A DNA stretch of 64,000 nucleotides from Agrobacterium sp. AGB01 (GTDB lineage: Bacteria > Pseudomonadota > Alphaproteobacteria > Rhizobiales > Rhizobiaceae). The stretch spans positions 62,001 through 126,000 of the forward strand of contig NZ_JACVAB010000006.1 in NCBI RefSeq assembly GCF_014851585.1. The letters are read 5' to 3'. The notes under the pieces were generated by a model. The model was not told where the DNA came from. It ran no database searches and saw nothing but the letters and a program-made list of their open reading frames with translations. Below, one piece after another: positions 31,101 through 40,814 of the stretch; positions within the stretch are counted from its first letter, which is position 1, and each line of letters begins with the position of its first letter. Position numbers and translations under genes: made by a program.

Positions 31101-32260
31101 ATTACGGCGCGTTTCTCGTTGTGTTCTGCGAGATATTCCGCACTTCTCATCTCGAAAAGTCGGGATGCGGTTCGATCAAACTCGAAGCCTTCGGTACCCT
31201 TGCGCTTGCCCAAGAGGTCTTCAGGCATCGCTGCAGCCGATGCAAACAGCCGCACTTTGTGGTCGTACAATGCGTCAATAAGGATAATAAAACGTTTCGT
31301 TTCGTTGCGCTTATCCGCGTCGAGAAACGGGATATGATCAACGAAAACCGTGTCGAAACGACCAGCAATTGCCAGAAAATCGCTGGCGCCCAAAGGCTTT
31401 TCGCAGAGGTCCGAGAAAGTAAATCGCGCGACACGTCCCTGTGCGTGAGGGACGTGGATGGAGCGGCCCTTCATTGGAATTTCCGTCGGCGCTATAATGT
31501 GGCCAGCGGTAACATGATGCCAAGCCATGTCCATTGCCTGATCCGCAGCACCATCGAGCGGCGAAATATAAACCGGCAAGCTGTTCAGTTTTTCCATACG
31601 GTAATCGGTGGGGCTATCCAACGTCACCACGTCGACATACTTTTTGAGAAGGTCGACGAATGGCAGGAACAGTCCGCGGTTAAGACCGTCTCTGTAGAGA
31701 TTATCTGGCACGACGTTGGAGGTGGTGACCAGTGTACAACCATTGGCAAACAGCTCGGTAAACAATCGCGCTAGGATCATCGCGTCGGCAATATCGGTGA
31801 CTGTAAACTCGTCGAAGCACAGCAACTTTGCTTCTGCCAGCAATGCGGCAGCGACCGGAGGAATAGGATCCGCCTGTTTGGTTTCGCCATTCTTCAGCTT
31901 TTGCCTATGTGCATGGACCCGGTTATGAACGTCGGCCATAAACTCGTGAAAATGGCAACGGCGCTTGGCCTCCACCGGCGCCATCTCATAGAACATGTCC
32001 ATCAGCATGGTCTTGCCACGACCGACACTGCCATAGACATAAAGCCCTTTAACCGCACTGTTCTGCTTGGCCTTGCGGGCAAACATCCAGCCTAGGGCGC
32101 TGGATTTTTTGGCAGGTTTCAGGGTCTTCAGATCGTGCAGGATACGGTCAAGCTGCGTAGCCACCTCGATCTGCGCCGCATCGGCTTTCAACTCGCCTGA
32201 TGAGGTCAGGCTTTTCAACCGTTCGACAACGCTTAGATTATAATCGGGAAGTGGCTGCAT
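31097..32260 (-). CDS. zapE: Cell division ATPase ZapE (AFG1 family)
   Basis: AAA-type P-loop ATPase; the bacterial protein acts at the Z-ring and the mitochondrial homologue AFG1/LACE1 in protein quality control. 387 residues from the ATG (MQPLPDYNLS). P-loop GSVGRGKT at 77-84, followed by MLMDMFYE and the HFHEFM stretch typical of the family; LLCFDEFTVTDIADAMIL is the Walker B region. An in-frame GTG 33 bases upstream is possible. Confidence 0.92.
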   Translation of the reverse strand: MQPLPDYNLSVVERLKSLTSSGELKADAAQIEVATQLDRILHDLKTLKPAKKSSALGWMFARKAKQNSAVKGLYVYGSVGRGKTMLMDMFYEMAPVEAKRRCHFHEFMADVHNRVHAHRQKLKNGETKQADPIPPVAAALLAEAKLLCFDEFTVTDIADAMILARLFTELFANGCTLVTTSNVVPDNLYRDGLNRGLFLPFVDLLKKYVDVVTLDSPTDYRMEKLNSLPVYISPLDGAADQAMDMAWHHVTAGHIIAPTEIPMKGRSIHVPHAQGRVARFTFSDLCEKPLGASDFLAIAGRFDTVFVDHIPFLDADKRNETKRFIILIDALYDHKVRLFASAAAMPEDLLGKRKGTEGFEFDRTASRLFEMRSAEYLAEHNEKRAVI

Positions 32261-32326
32261 CGAACGGCGCCCTGAAATATGGGCGCCGCGCACCCGAAAT
32301 GGGGTGATGTAATGTGAAAAGCCGAC

Positions 32327-32860
32327 TTAGCGGCTGAGGCTGATCGGCTGACCACTGTTGGTGGTGCCGTCATAACGGGTATCGCCGCTCTTGTAGACGC
32401 GACCAAGCGTGTTGCCGGCACGATCCTTGAACAGAACCATCTTGCCGGACACTTCCCATGAACCCATGGCGGTCAACTCGCCTGCGCAACCACGTGTGCC
32501 GCCGCGCGAACCGCTACCGAGATTGGTTAAGGTCAGGAACATGTCGCAATTTGCGCCGCCATTGGCCACACGCCAGTTACCAACCATGGTTTCCTTGCGG
32601 ATATCCATAGCCGTCGCAGGCGCCGCAGCGGCCATGTCAACACCGCCCTGGGCGGGTGCTGTGGCTGGTGCGGTTGGAAACTGTGAACTGCCACCGGGTG
32701 GAGGCAATGCTCCGGACTGCACCGAAGGCACCGGTTGGGCCTGTAGCGGAGGCGTATAGCCAGAATTGCCGCTATTATTGTTGTAGTCGTAAGACGTACG
32801 TTGGCAACCCGCCAGAGTCATTACGACTGCAATGCCCGTTGCCACATATCTCAATTGCAT
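32327..32860 (-). CDS. omp19: Omp19-like outer-membrane lipoprotein with protease-inhibitor (AprI/Inh) fold
   Basis: A 177-residue lipoprotein: signal peptide with lipobox LAGC (lipidated C19), a Pro/Gln/Ala-rich linker, and a compact C-terminal domain (about 90-177) with two cysteines (NCDMF and RGCAG). The ending, with GEL...[22 protein letters not shown] and SGQPISLSR, matches in layout the C terminus of Brucella Omp19 as I recall it. That protein has the same length, lies beside an AFG1-type gene and mdh, and inhibits proteases. The identification rests on layout and partial motif match; the N-terminal half is diverged. Confidence 0.8.
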   Translation of the reverse strand: MQLRYVATGIAVVMTLAGCQRTSYDYNNNSGNSGYTPPLQAQPVPSVQSGALPPPGGSSQFPTAPATAPAQGGVDMAAAAPATAMDIRKETMVGNWRVANGGANCDMFLTLTNLGSGSRGGTRGCAGELTAMGSWEVSGKMVLFKDRAGNTLGRVYKSGDTRYDGTTNSGQPISLSR

Positions 32861-33020
32861 ATCAAGCTCCCGTTCGCTGCTCGCCGTAACACATGAACTG
32901 CCGTTGCATATCGGAATTAGCGTATTTCAGTTTGGTTAATCAAGTCAGCACAGGCTTAAATAACCGTTACCAGGGTTTCAAGCCTTGTCCGAGACGAGCA
33001 AATCCCGTCACGGCATAAAC

Positions 33021-33050
33021 AAAAGCCGTGACCGGAATGCGGCCACGGCT
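33021..33050 (-). terminator. Terminator downstream of sdhB
   Basis: GCCGTG-a-CCGG (33026-33035) pairs with CGG-c-CACGGC toward 33050, and on the minus strand the stem is followed by TTTTGTTTATG. It ends the sdh operon. The rest of the gap to the lipoprotein gene shows nothing further. Confidence 0.8.
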
Positions 33051-33108
33051 TCCAAAATCTCCCGCCTGACATAGAAACGCCCTTGGTTTCGCAGACGGGT
33101 TTTACAAA

Positions 33109-33888
33109 TCAGACGCGGCGCTCGACCATCATCTTCTTGATTTCGGCAATAGCCTTGGCAGGGTTCAGACCCTTCGGGCACGCCTGCGCACAGTTCATGA
33201 TGGTATGGCAACGGTAAAGACGGAACGGATCTTCGAGGTTATCGAGACGTTCGCCGGTTGCCTCATCACGGCTGTCGATGAGCCAGCGGTAAGCCTGCAG
33301 CAGAACCGCTGGACCGAGGTAACGGTCGCCATTCCACCAGTAGCTGGGACAGGACGTCGAGCAGCATGCGCACAGAATGCACTCGTAAAGACCATCCAGC
33401 TTCTGGCGGTCTTCATGGCTCTGCTTCCATTCCTTGGCCGGCGCAGGAGACACAGTCTTCAACCATGGCTCAATCGAACGGTGCTGGGCGTAGAAGTTGC
33501 TGAGGTCAGGAATCAGATCCTTCACCACAGGCATATGCGGCAGCGGGTAAACCTTAACGGTACCCTTGATCTCGTCCATGCCCTTGGTGCAGGCCAGCGT
33601 ATTCGTGCCGTCAATGTTCATGGCGCACGAGCCGCAGATGCCTTCACGACAGGAACGGCGCAGCGTCAGCGTCGGGTCGATATTGTTCTTGATGTACAGA
33701 AGTGCATCGAGAACCATTGGGCCGCAGTCATCGATATCGATGTAATAGGTATCGATACGCGGGTTCTGGCCGTCATCAGGGTTCCAGCGATAAACGCGAT
33801 ATTCGCGAACGTTCTGGGCGCCTTGAGGCTTCGGCCAGACCTTGCCTTCGTTGATCTGGGAATTCTTGGGGAGAGAAAGTTCAACCAT
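33109..33888 (-). CDS. sdhB: Succinate dehydrogenase iron-sulfur subunit
   Basis: Carries electrons from FAD to ubiquinone through three clusters. The [2Fe-2S] ligands are in [15 protein letters not shown] and LACTKG, the [4Fe-4S] in [16 protein letters not shown], and the [3Fe-4S] in [17 protein letters not shown]. 259 residues, last gene of sdhCDAB. Confidence 0.98.
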   Translation of the reverse strand: MVELSLPKNSQINEGKVWPKPQGAQNVREYRVYRWNPDDGQNPRIDTYYIDIDDCGPMVLDALLYIKNNIDPTLTLRRSCREGICGSCAMNIDGTNTLACTKGMDEIKGTVKVYPLPHMPVVKDLIPDLSNFYAQHRSIEPWLKTVSPAPAKEWKQSHEDRQKLDGLYECILCACCSTSCPSYWWNGDRYLGPAVLLQAYRWLIDSRDEATGERLDNLEDPFRLYRCHTIMNCAQACPKGLNPAKAIAEIKKMMVERRV

Positions 33889-33903
33889 GTCCAGTTCCTC
33901 AAA

Positions 33904-35748
33904 TCAGTAGACGCGGGCCTTCGGCGCGATCTTCTTGGGATCAATGCCGTCGGCGATCAGGTCGGTATGGACCGGACGATAGTCGAGTTTCACGTCACCC
34001 TGCTCGTTGACCCACGCCAGCGTGTGCTTGCGCCAGTTAACGTCATCGCGACCGGCAAACGGACCATCAACGAAGTCTTCGCGTGCATGGCTGCCGCGGC
34101 TCTCCTTGCGGGCTTCCGCGCCGTAAACCGTGGTGATGGCGTTAGCCATGAGATTGTGCAGCTCAAGCGTTTCGACCAGATCAGAGTTCCAGACCATCGA
34201 GCGATCGGTAACCTTGACGTCAGGCAGCTCCTTCCAGATGGCGGAAAGACGCTTGCAACCGCTCTCCAGCGATTCCTGCGTACGGAACACGGCAGCATCG
34301 TCCTGCATGGCGCGCTGCATCTTGTCACGCAGTACTGCGGTCGGTGTGCCACCATTGGCGTAACGCAGACTGTCGAAACGATCCATGATCTTATCGCAGG
34401 CAGCAACATTGAGAGCTGGGATTGGCTCTTCGCGGTTGATAACCTCGGCAGCGCGAATAGCCGCAGCGCGACCAAACACCACAAGGTCGATCAGCGAGTT
34501 GGAGCCCAGACGGTTGGCACCGTGAACGGATGCACAACCGGCTTCACCAACCGCCATCAGGCCCGGGATAACCCGCTCCGGATTGTTGCTGTCAGCGTTC
34601 AGCACTTCGCCCCAATAGTTGGTCGGAATACCGCCCATGTTGTAGTGAACGGTCGGCAGAACCGGGATCGGTTCGCGCGTCACGTCAACACCTGCGAAAA
34701 TCTTGGCGCTTTCGGAAATACCCGGCAGACGCTCATGCAAAATGTCAGGATCAAGGTGATCCAGATGCAGGAAGATGTGGTCCTTGTTCTTGCCAACGCC
34801 ACGGCCTTCACGGATTTCCATGGTCATGCAGCGCGAGACAACGTCACGCGAGGCAAGGTCCTTGGCGGAAGGTGCGTAACGCTCCATGAAGCGTTCGCCT
34901 TCGGAGTTGACGAGATAACCGCCCTCACCGCGTGCGCCTTCGGTAATCAGGCAGCCTGCGCCGTAAATGCCGGTCGGGTGGAACTGAACAAATTCCATGT
35001 CCTGCAGCGGCAGGCCAGCGCGTGCGATCATGCCGCCGCCATCACCCGTGCAGGTGTGTGCGGACGTGGCAGAGAAGTAGGCGCGGCCGTAACCGCCAGT
35101 CGCCAACACCACCATCTTGGCGGAGAAGCGATGGATCGTGCCGTCATCAAGGTTCCAGGCGACAACGCCGGTGCAACGGCTGCCGTCGTCAGACATGATC
35201 AGATCGAGCGCAAAGTATTCGATGAAGAACTCTGCGTTGTTGCGCAGCGACTGGCCGTAAAGCGTGTGCAGAATGGCGTGGCCGGTACGGTCGGCAGCGG
35301 CGCAGGTACGCTGTACCGGCGGGCCTTCACCGTAGTTCTGCATGTGACCGCCGAACGGGCGCTGATAGATTTTGCCTTCAGCGTTACGTGAGAACGGCAC
35401 GCCGTAATGCTCAAGCTCATAAACAGCCTTTGGCGCTTCCATGGCGAGATACTGCATGGCGTCAACGTCGCCCAGCCAGTCGGAGCCCTTCACGGTATCG
35501 TAAAGGTGCCATTGCCAACAGTCGGGTGTCATGTTGGTCAGCGAAGCGGCAATACCGCCCTGCGCCGCAACCGTGTGCGAGCGGGTCGGGAAAACCTTGG
35601 TGATGCAAGCCGTGCGGAAACCCTGTTCGGCCATGCCGAGCGTCGCGCGAAGACCGGCGCCGCCTGCACCCACGACGATCACGTCATAGGAGTGGTCGAC
35701 ATAGGTATAGGCCTTGCCATTCTGTGAAGGTGAGCTTGGAGATGCCAT
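33904..35748 (-). CDS. sdhA: Succinate dehydrogenase flavoprotein subunit
   Basis: Catalytic subunit with covalent FAD. FAD fold [15 protein letters not shown], the flavinylated histidine in [11 protein letters not shown], substrate-site stretches [21 protein letters not shown] and the C-terminal [20 protein letters not shown]. About 614 residues. Follows sdhD by 7 bases. Confidence 0.98.
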   Translation of the reverse strand: MASPSSPSQNGKAYTYVDHSYDVIVVGAGGAGLRATLGMAEQGFRTACITKVFPTRSHTVAAQGGIAASLTNMTPDCWQWHLYDTVKGSDWLGDVDAMQYLAMEAPKAVYELEHYGVPFSRNAEGKIYQRPFGGHMQNYGEGPPVQRTCAAADRTGHAILHTLYGQSLRNNAEFFIEYFALDLIMSDDGSRCTGVVAWNLDDGTIHRFSAKMVVLATGGYGRAYFSATSAHTCTGDGGGMIARAGLPLQDMEFVQFHPTGIYGAGCLITEGARGEGGYLVNSEGERFMERYAPSAKDLASRDVVSRCMTMEIREGRGVGKNKDHIFLHLDHLDPDILHERLPGISESAKIFAGVDVTREPIPVLPTVHYNMGGIPTNYWGEVLNADSNNPERVIPGLMAVGEAGCASVHGANRLGSNSLIDLVVFGRAAAIRAAEVINREEPIPALNVAACDKIMDRFDSLRYANGGTPTAVLRDKMQRAMQDDAAVFRTQESLESGCKRLSAIWKELPDVKVTDRSMVWNSDLVETLELHNLMANAITTVYGAEARKESRGSHAREDFVDGPFAGRDDVNWRKHTLAWVNEQGDVKLDYRPVHTDLIADGIDPKKIAPKARVY

Positions 35749-35755
35749 GACCGGT

Positions 35756-36136
35756 TTATCCTGCGAATGCGATTTTCAGAATGGCGAACAGACAGAGACC
35801 GCCAACAGCGACTGCAAAGAAGGTGTTGAGCATCACAAGCACCAGCTTGGATACTTCGCCGTGCACGTAGTCCTCGATGATAACCTGCATGCCAAGCTTC
35901 ATGTGAATGAGGCCGGAGATGATCACGAGGCCCATCACCACCGCAACGAGCGGGTGAGAAAGCGCAGCCTTCACTTCCTCGTAGGGCGCGCCGCCATACA
36001 TAACGAGGAAAACGACGAAAAAAATGAGAAGCGGCACGTTGGCAACGGCCGTCAGGCGCTGGCGCCAGAAGTGCTCGGTGCCTTCCTTTGCGGAGCCGAG
36101 GCCACGAACTTTGCCGAGAGGTGTACGCATATCCAT
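35756..36136 (-). CDS. sdhD: Succinate dehydrogenase membrane anchor subunit
   Basis: Three-helix anchor that, with SdhC, binds haem b and ubiquinone. 126 residues. Typical features are the N-terminal [20 protein letters not shown] and the haem-side helix [20 protein letters not shown]. Position between sdhC and sdhA confirms it. Confidence 0.94.
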   Translation of the reverse strand: MDMRTPLGKVRGLGSAKEGTEHFWRQRLTAVANVPLLIFFVVFLVMYGGAPYEEVKAALSHPLVAVVMGLVIISGLIHMKLGMQVIIEDYVHGEVSKLVLVMLNTFFAVAVGGLCLFAILKIAFAG

Positions 36137-36148
36137 ATATGTATCTCC

Positions 36149-36541
36149 TTAGCGCACGATGAGGGCGATGACCCAGATCAGCGCGGTCAGACAGATCGAA
36201 GCCGCGAACATTGCCTTGGCCAGCTTGGTGTTGAAGTGTTTTTCAAAACCGTTTCCAAGATCCCACATGAAGTGACGCAGACCGCCCAGCATGTGGTGAA
36301 CCAGTGCCCATGTGTAGCCGATCAGAATGATCTTGCCGATGATCGTGCCCATGGCCCACTGAACCCAGGCATAGGCATCAACACCGGACGCCGTTGCGAT
36401 AAGCCACCAGGCAACCAGCAACGTGCCGAAATACAGCGCTCCGCCCGTGATGCGATGCACGATCGATGCAAACATCGTCGGAATCATGGAGTAAATTTGA
36501 AGATGCGGCGACAGAGGCCGATTATTAGTACCGTTCGCCAT
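36149..36541 (-). CDS. sdhC: Succinate dehydrogenase cytochrome b556 subunit
   Basis: Membrane anchor and haem-binding subunit. 130 residues from the ATG that follows GCGAGGTTCTG. Signature RPLSPHLQIYS at the N terminus, HRITGGALYFG in helix 1, and HHMLGGLRHFMWDLG in helix 2 with the haem-ligand histidine. An in-frame upstream start would add 29 residues with no family match. Confidence 0.95.
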   Translation of the reverse strand: MANGTNNRPLSPHLQIYSMIPTMFASIVHRITGGALYFGTLLVAWWLIATASGVDAYAWVQWAMGTIIGKIILIGYTWALVHHMLGGLRHFMWDLGNGFEKHFNTKLAKAMFAASICLTALIWVIALIVR

Positions 36542-36773
36542 CAGAACCTCGCGGCGTTTTCCTTTGCGCTCCGAATTTTCGGGCGTCCTACAACAACGCA
36601 CATGACGAAAGAATGTGCATTGCACCAACCGCGACCTTTAATCGCACGATGGCATCACGACAAGCACAATTCATGGCTGATTCGAATTTAATCGATTGTG
36701 TTTTGAGATTCCTGCGAAATTTTTGCCCTGCAAAATAAAAAGTACAGCATTTCCAAGATAACAACGCTAAAAA

Positions 36774-36797
36774 TTTTGACTTTTACGTAAGTCAAAA
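36774..36797. promoter_or_regulatory. Perfect 24-bp palindrome between sdhC and a divergent gene
   Basis: TTTTGACTT (36774-36782) and AAGTCAAAA (36789-36797) flank TTACGT. Each arm contains TTGACT in outward orientation, so the palindrome could supply the -35 of both the sdh operon and the divergent small gene. The core ACTTACGTAAA is also present in the inverted repeat before mdh. The rest of the 305-base gap is AT-rich, with no gene seen. Confidence 0.45.
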
Positions 36798-36846
36798 ATG
36801 CGATATTTAATAGTTTGTTAAGGTGAAAAACCGGAGAAAAAAGCTC

Positions 36847-37221
36847 ATGTTCGACAAACGAATCGCATTGCGACTGACCACCCTGTCAAGCATGATTGCC
36901 TTGGCTCTGCCTGTTATGGCGGCAGAAAATTACAATAGTTACCGCCATCATAATCCCGACCGCGACACACGCCAAGAGGTCGTTGGTGGCAACGGATTGC
37001 CATCTTATATCCCGCGAGTTGGCACCTATGCAGGCTCGATTTCCGGCGTGCGTTTCAAGGGAAATGGCATCTATTTCTACAAGCAGGGCCGCCCCGTCTT
37101 TTCTCAGGCAAACAGCACCTCGCAATCAATCGCACCCAAGGCGAAGATCATTCACGTCAACGCCAGAACTGCAGGCGCTGAATGCTCCTACGAGGCCGGC
37201 GTTTGCGTGATCCGTCCATAA
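36847..37221 (+). CDS. Small secreted protein, unknown function
   Basis: A 124-residue protein with an N-terminal signal peptide (RLTTLSSMIALALPVMAAEN). The mature part is Asn/Tyr/His-rich at first (NYNSYRHHNPDRDTR), then has SYIPRVGTYAGSISGVRFKG and a short C-terminal loop between two cysteines (ECSYEAGVCVIRP) that could form a disulfide. I do not recognise the family. The ATG follows GGAG by 11 bases; an in-frame GTG 24 bases upstream is less likely. It reads away from sdhC and its stop faces a convergent methyltransferase gene. Confidence 0.72.
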   Translation: MFDKRIALRLTTLSSMIALALPVMAAENYNSYRHHNPDRDTRQEVVGGNGLPSYIPRVGTYAGSISGVRFKGNGIYFYKQGRPVFSQANSTSQSIAPKAKIIHVNARTAGAECSYEAGVCVIRP

Positions 37222-37237
37222 CGGACACAACAAAAAT

Positions 37238-37882
37238 TCATATAAACCGCCAGACAGTGGTTTTTTTCACGTCACTGTCTTCTAAGGCCCGCGTCACCGG
37301 CACCTGATAGCTTGCCAGCAGTTCAAGCCTTTCCTTGGGCAGGTAGGCACGACCGGGATCACCGACCAGAACAGTGACACCCTTTTCAGAGAGCGCCACA
37401 AACCATGGCACCAGCATCTCGGCAAAGGCGCGGTCGTAGAACACATCACCTGCCAGAAGAACATCGGTACGGACATCGGTACCGACGAGGTTGTCGCCGG
37501 TAAAGCCGATTTCAGCAACGTTCTCCGCAGCGTTGAGTGCGATAGCAGTCTCTGCCCAGGGATCGATATCGGCAGCCATGACACTGGCAGCCCCGGCCTT
37601 TGAGGCGGCGATGGCAACCAACCCGGAGCCACTGGCAAAATCGAGTACCTTCTTGCCTGCAACCGTCGTCGGATGATCAAGCACATAACGTGCAAGACCC
37701 TGCCCACCGGCCCAGGCAAATGCCCAGAACGGTGGTGGCAAGCCGATCTCATCCAGTTCTTCTTCGGTTTTCAGCCATAGATCATGCGCCTCACTGGCCA
37801 GATGTAAACGCACCTCCGGCACATGCGGCGGCGTCATGACATCCGTGTTGGCACGGATGAACTGGCTGGGATCGGTCTTCAC
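37238..37882 (-). CDS. Class I methyltransferase, probably ETF-beta lysine methyltransferase (METTL20-like)
   Basis: SAM-dependent enzyme of 214 residues. SAM motif I is VLDFASGSGLVAIAASKAGA, motif II around MAADIDPWAETAIALNA, and GDVFYDRAFAE follows; the N-terminal region has PFWAFAWAGGQGLARYVLD. This layout fits the bacterial relatives of METTL20, which methylate lysines on the beta subunit of electron transfer flavoprotein; a related small-molecule or PrmA-like activity is possible. Start is a GTG eight bases after the EVE gene stop; an ATG 45 bases further in is the alternative. Last gene of the tsaD operon. Confidence 0.78.
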   Translation of the reverse strand: MKTDPSQFIRANTDVMTPPHVPEVRLHLASEAHDLWLKTEEELDEIGLPPPFWAFAWAGGQGLARYVLDHPTTVAGKKVLDFASGSGLVAIAASKAGAASVMAADIDPWAETAIALNAAENVAEIGFTGDNLVGTDVRTDVLLAGDVFYDRAFAEMLVPWFVALSEKGVTVLVGDPGRAYLPKERLELLASYQVPVTRALEDSDVKKTTVWRFI

Positions 37883-37890
37883 GTCGGTTA

Positions 37891-38334
37891 TCAGTCCGGC
37901 GAGCGCGGTGGCTTATCGAGGTTACCCATCCGGCAAACCTCGAGATACTCCTCTTCGGTCACCGGCTGCACCGAAAGCCGCATGGAGGTGACCAGCGACA
38001 TTTTCTCCAGCTTCGGATTGGCCTTGACATCCTTCAGGGTAACGGACTTTGGCATGTCGCAAACGGCGCGAATATCCACGCAATCCCATTTGGGATCACC
38101 TTCCGCCGTCGAATCCGGATGAGACAGCGCGCAAACCTCGGCAATACCGACCACTTCCAGGCCCTCGTTGGAATGGTAGAAGAAGCCCTTGTCGCCAATC
38201 TTCATGGCGCGCATGTTGTTGCGTGCCTGATAATTGCGGACACCGCCCCATTCTTCACCAACGTCGCCCTTGGCCTTTTGCTGTGTCCAGGACCATGTGT
38301 CCGGTTCGGACTTGAAAAGCCAGTAATTTGCCAT
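37891..38334 (-). CDS. EVE domain protein
   Basis: A 147-residue single-domain protein: MANYWLFKSEPDTWSW at the start, then YQARNNMRAMKIGDKGFFYHS, the usual EVE pattern. EVE domains share the PUA-like fold and in studied cases bind modified bases; the single-domain type is widespread and has no firmly assigned role. It begins six bases after the yciI stop codon and runs straight into the methyltransferase gene. Confidence 0.88.
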   Translation of the reverse strand: MANYWLFKSEPDTWSWTQQKAKGDVGEEWGGVRNYQARNNMRAMKIGDKGFFYHSNEGLEVVGIAEVCALSHPDSTAEGDPKWDCVDIRAVCDMPKSVTLKDVKANPKLEKMSLVTSMRLSVQPVTEEEYLEVCRMGNLDKPPRSPD

Positions 38335-38340
38335 GGCCAA

Positions 38341-38634
38341 TTACGCTCCCGGATTGTTGAAGACCCAATTGTAGGGCTTCACTTCGACGCTTTCGAACAG
38401 GCCGGCCTTTGCATAAGGATCAGCATCGGCAAGTGCCTTGGCAGCATCGATGTCAGCAGCTTCAACGATCACCAGGCTGCCATTTGGCTTGCCTTCCGCA
38501 TCGAGAAACGGTCCGGCTATCTTCAAGGTGCCTTCGGCATTCAGTTTGTTGAGGTGCTCAAGATGCACAGGACGGGTTTCCATGCGCAGGTTCAAGTGAC
38601 CGGGCTTGTCTTTGCAGATAAAGGCAAACAGCAT
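38341..38634 (-). CDS. YciI-like protein
   Basis: A 97-residue YciI-family protein, a small dimeric alpha-beta fold of uncertain, perhaps enzymatic, role. Typical stretches: MLFAFICKDKPGHLNLR, RPVHLEHL with its histidine, and DPYAKAGLFESVEVKPY. The ATG has AAGGAG six bases upstream, which decides between it and the two in-frame ATGs before it. Confidence 0.9.
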   Translation of the reverse strand: MLFAFICKDKPGHLNLRMETRPVHLEHLNKLNAEGTLKIAGPFLDAEGKPNGSLVIVEAADIDAAKALADADPYAKAGLFESVEVKPYNWVFNNPGA

Positions 38635-38658
38635 TTTCATCTCCTTAAGGGCCATCAC

Positions 38659-39648
38659 TCATTCAGTGGTGATAGGCCGTGTCATCAATTGTTGAATGGC
38701 AGTGCGCACATCAAGGCTGCCTTCGATAATGGCAGCCACGGCATCCGTCACAGGCATATCTATCGCAAGTCCCTCAGCAAGCCGGGCAGCAACCGAGGCA
38801 GCGAATGCGCCCTCGACCAGACCACCGCCGAATGCGCCAGCATCCAGCCCTTGGCCAAGTGCAATACCAAAACGAAGATTGCGCGACTGGTGGCTCGTGG
38901 CCGTCAATACCAGATCGCCAAGCCCCGAAAGCCCACGAACCGTATCCGCCTTGCCACCCATGGCCACCACAAGCCGCGACATTTCCGCAAGCCCGCGTGA
39001 AATCAGCGCCGCCCGCGCCGAATCGCCAAGCCCAGCGCCTTCGACAATACCGCAGGCAATCGCCAGCACGTTTTTCAACGCGCCACCCAGCTGTACACCA
39101 GTGCGATCGCTCGAGGCATAAAGCCGGAATGTGCGGCCAGAAATGGTTTGCGCCAGTCTCTCGGCATCGCCGGCCTCAGCTGCCGCGATCGCCATGGCTG
39201 TCGGCAATCCCTTGGCGATATCTGCGGCAAAACCAGGCCCAGACAGCACAGCAATCGGGTGATGCGGCAGTTCATGTTCCAGAACATCGGTCAGCAACCG
39301 TCCCGACGAGCGATCGATGCCCTTGGCGCAGGTTACGATGATTGCATCATTAGCCAGGTAAGGACCATAGTGGCGCGCTGCATCGGCTTGCGCCTGCGAT
39401 GGCATGGCAAACAGCACGATACCGGCATCGGTAAGCACATTGGCGTCAGCTGAAAACTGCAATGCATCTGGCAGGCTAATGCCAGGCAGCGCCGCTTCGT
39501 GCACGCCATCGGTTTTCAAATCTGCCATCAAGGACGGATCGCGCCCTAGCAGGGTGACGTCGTGGCGGTTTTCCAGCGCCATGACCACAGCAAGCGCTGT
39601 GCCGAAAGCACCGGCACCAATAACGACGACCTTTTCGCGCTCGTTCAT
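38659..39648 (-). CDS. gpsA: Glycerol-3-phosphate dehydrogenase [NAD(P)+]
   Basis: Makes sn-glycerol 3-phosphate for phospholipid synthesis. 329 residues; nucleotide motif [13 protein letters not shown] near the N terminus and the catalytic lysine in [18 protein letters not shown]. The ATG overlaps the tsaD stop by four bases (ATGA-type), so it is coupled to tsaD. Confidence 0.97.
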   Translation of the reverse strand: MNEREKVVVIGAGAFGTALAVVMALENRHDVTLLGRDPSLMADLKTDGVHEAALPGISLPDALQFSADANVLTDAGIVLFAMPSQAQADAARHYGPYLANDAIIVTCAKGIDRSSGRLLTDVLEHELPHHPIAVLSGPGFAADIAKGLPTAMAIAAAEAGDAERLAQTISGRTFRLYASSDRTGVQLGGALKNVLAIACGIVEGAGLGDSARAALISRGLAEMSRLVVAMGGKADTVRGLSGLGDLVLTATSHQSRNLRFGIALGQGLDAGAFGGGLVEGAFAASVAARLAEGLAIDMPVTDAVAAIIEGSLDVRTAIQQLMTRPITTE

Positions 39649-40742
39649 GCCTTTGCTCCGCGCTTGCCAAAACCAATCAATGTTTGCGCCGAAGCATCCA
39701 GTGGCCAGCGCGAACGTGGTTGCGTATCCGGACCATCCGGTGGCATGTCTTGCGCCATACGCTCAAGTCCTGCCCATGCAATCATCACGGCATTATCGGT
39801 GCAAAGATTAAGCGGCGGAGCGACAAAGCGGAATTTGTGCTTGTCACACAGCTCCTGCAACGTCCGCCGGATCTCCTGATTGGCCGCCACGCCACCGGCA
39901 ACCACCAGCGCAGGCACTCCATCGAAATCAGGGAATTCTTCGCGGAACCGCTGCAAGCCACGGCCGATGCGGTCCTTCAACGTGCGCGAAACCGCCTTCT
40001 GGAATGATGCGCAGACATCGGAAATATCCTGGTCTGACAGCGGCACGATGGCCGTTGCCGCCTGACGAACTGCAGTTTTTAAACCTGAAAAAGAAAAATC
40101 AAGCCGTGTTTCCCCGACCATCGGCCGCGGCAGGGCAAAGCGATCAGGATTACCGCTCGCAGCCGCCCGTTCGACGGCTGGTCCACCGGGATAGGGAAGT
40201 CCAAGCAGCTTGGCGGTTTTGTCGAACGCCTCACCCAGCGCATCGTCGATCGTCGTTCCCCAACGCTCATATTGGCCAACGCCGCGCACAAGAATGAGCT
40301 GCGTGTGGCCGCCGGATACCAGAAGCATCAGATATGGGAATGACAGCCCGTCCGTCAGCCGCGCCGTCAGCGCATGACCTTCCAGATGGTTGACTGCATA
40401 AAGCGGCTTATCGGCAGCACGTGCAATGGCCTTGCCAGTCATCAAACCGACGATCAGACCGCCAATCAGGCCGGGGCCGGAGGTCGCGGCCACCGCATCG
40501 ATATCAGCAAGTGTGACGCCAGCACTGGTCAATGCTTCCTCAACCAGCGTATCGAGAGCCTCGACATGGGCGCGGGCTGCGATTTCGGGGACAACACCGC
40601 CATAAGCGCTGTGCTCATCGAGCTGCGACAAAACGACGTCGGACACGATCTCGCCACGACCGTCAGGATGCCGGATTACAACGGCAGCAGCGGTTTCGTC
40701 ACAACTTGTCTCGATACCGAGGATACGTAGAAAGGAGGCCAT
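39645..40742 (-). CDS. tsaD: tRNA N6-adenosine threonylcarbamoyltransferase TsaD
   Basis: Transfers the threonylcarbamoyl group to A37 of ANN-decoding tRNAs. 365 residues with the ASKHA fold: [14 protein letters not shown] at the start, metal ligands in [18 protein letters not shown], and [13 protein letters not shown]. First gene of a tight operon (tsaD-gpsA-yciI-EVE-methyltransferase) and divergent from hemC across 72 bases that must hold both promoters. Confidence 0.97.
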   Translation of the reverse strand: MASFLRILGIETSCDETAAAVVIRHPDGRGEIVSDVVLSQLDEHSAYGGVVPEIAARAHVEALDTLVEEALTSAGVTLADIDAVAATSGPGLIGGLIVGLMTGKAIARAADKPLYAVNHLEGHALTARLTDGLSFPYLMLLVSGGHTQLILVRGVGQYERWGTTIDDALGEAFDKTAKLLGLPYPGGPAVERAAASGNPDRFALPRPMVGETRLDFSFSGLKTAVRQAATAIVPLSDQDISDVCASFQKAVSRTLKDRIGRGLQRFREEFPDFDGVPALVVAGGVAANQEIRRTLQELCDKHKFRFVAPPLNLCTDNAVMIAWAGLERMAQDMPPDGPDTQPRSRWPLDASAQTLIGFGKRGAKA

Positions 40743-40814
40743 TAACCTGTTCGTTCATTGCGATGCTTGGGAAACTTAGGTACGAACACCTCCGGTAACA
40801 ATGGATAGAAGCGG

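Noticed and set aside
33205..35391. A 728-codon open frame antisense to sdhB and sdhA
   Set aside because: Same reason; the minus-strand genes explain it completely.
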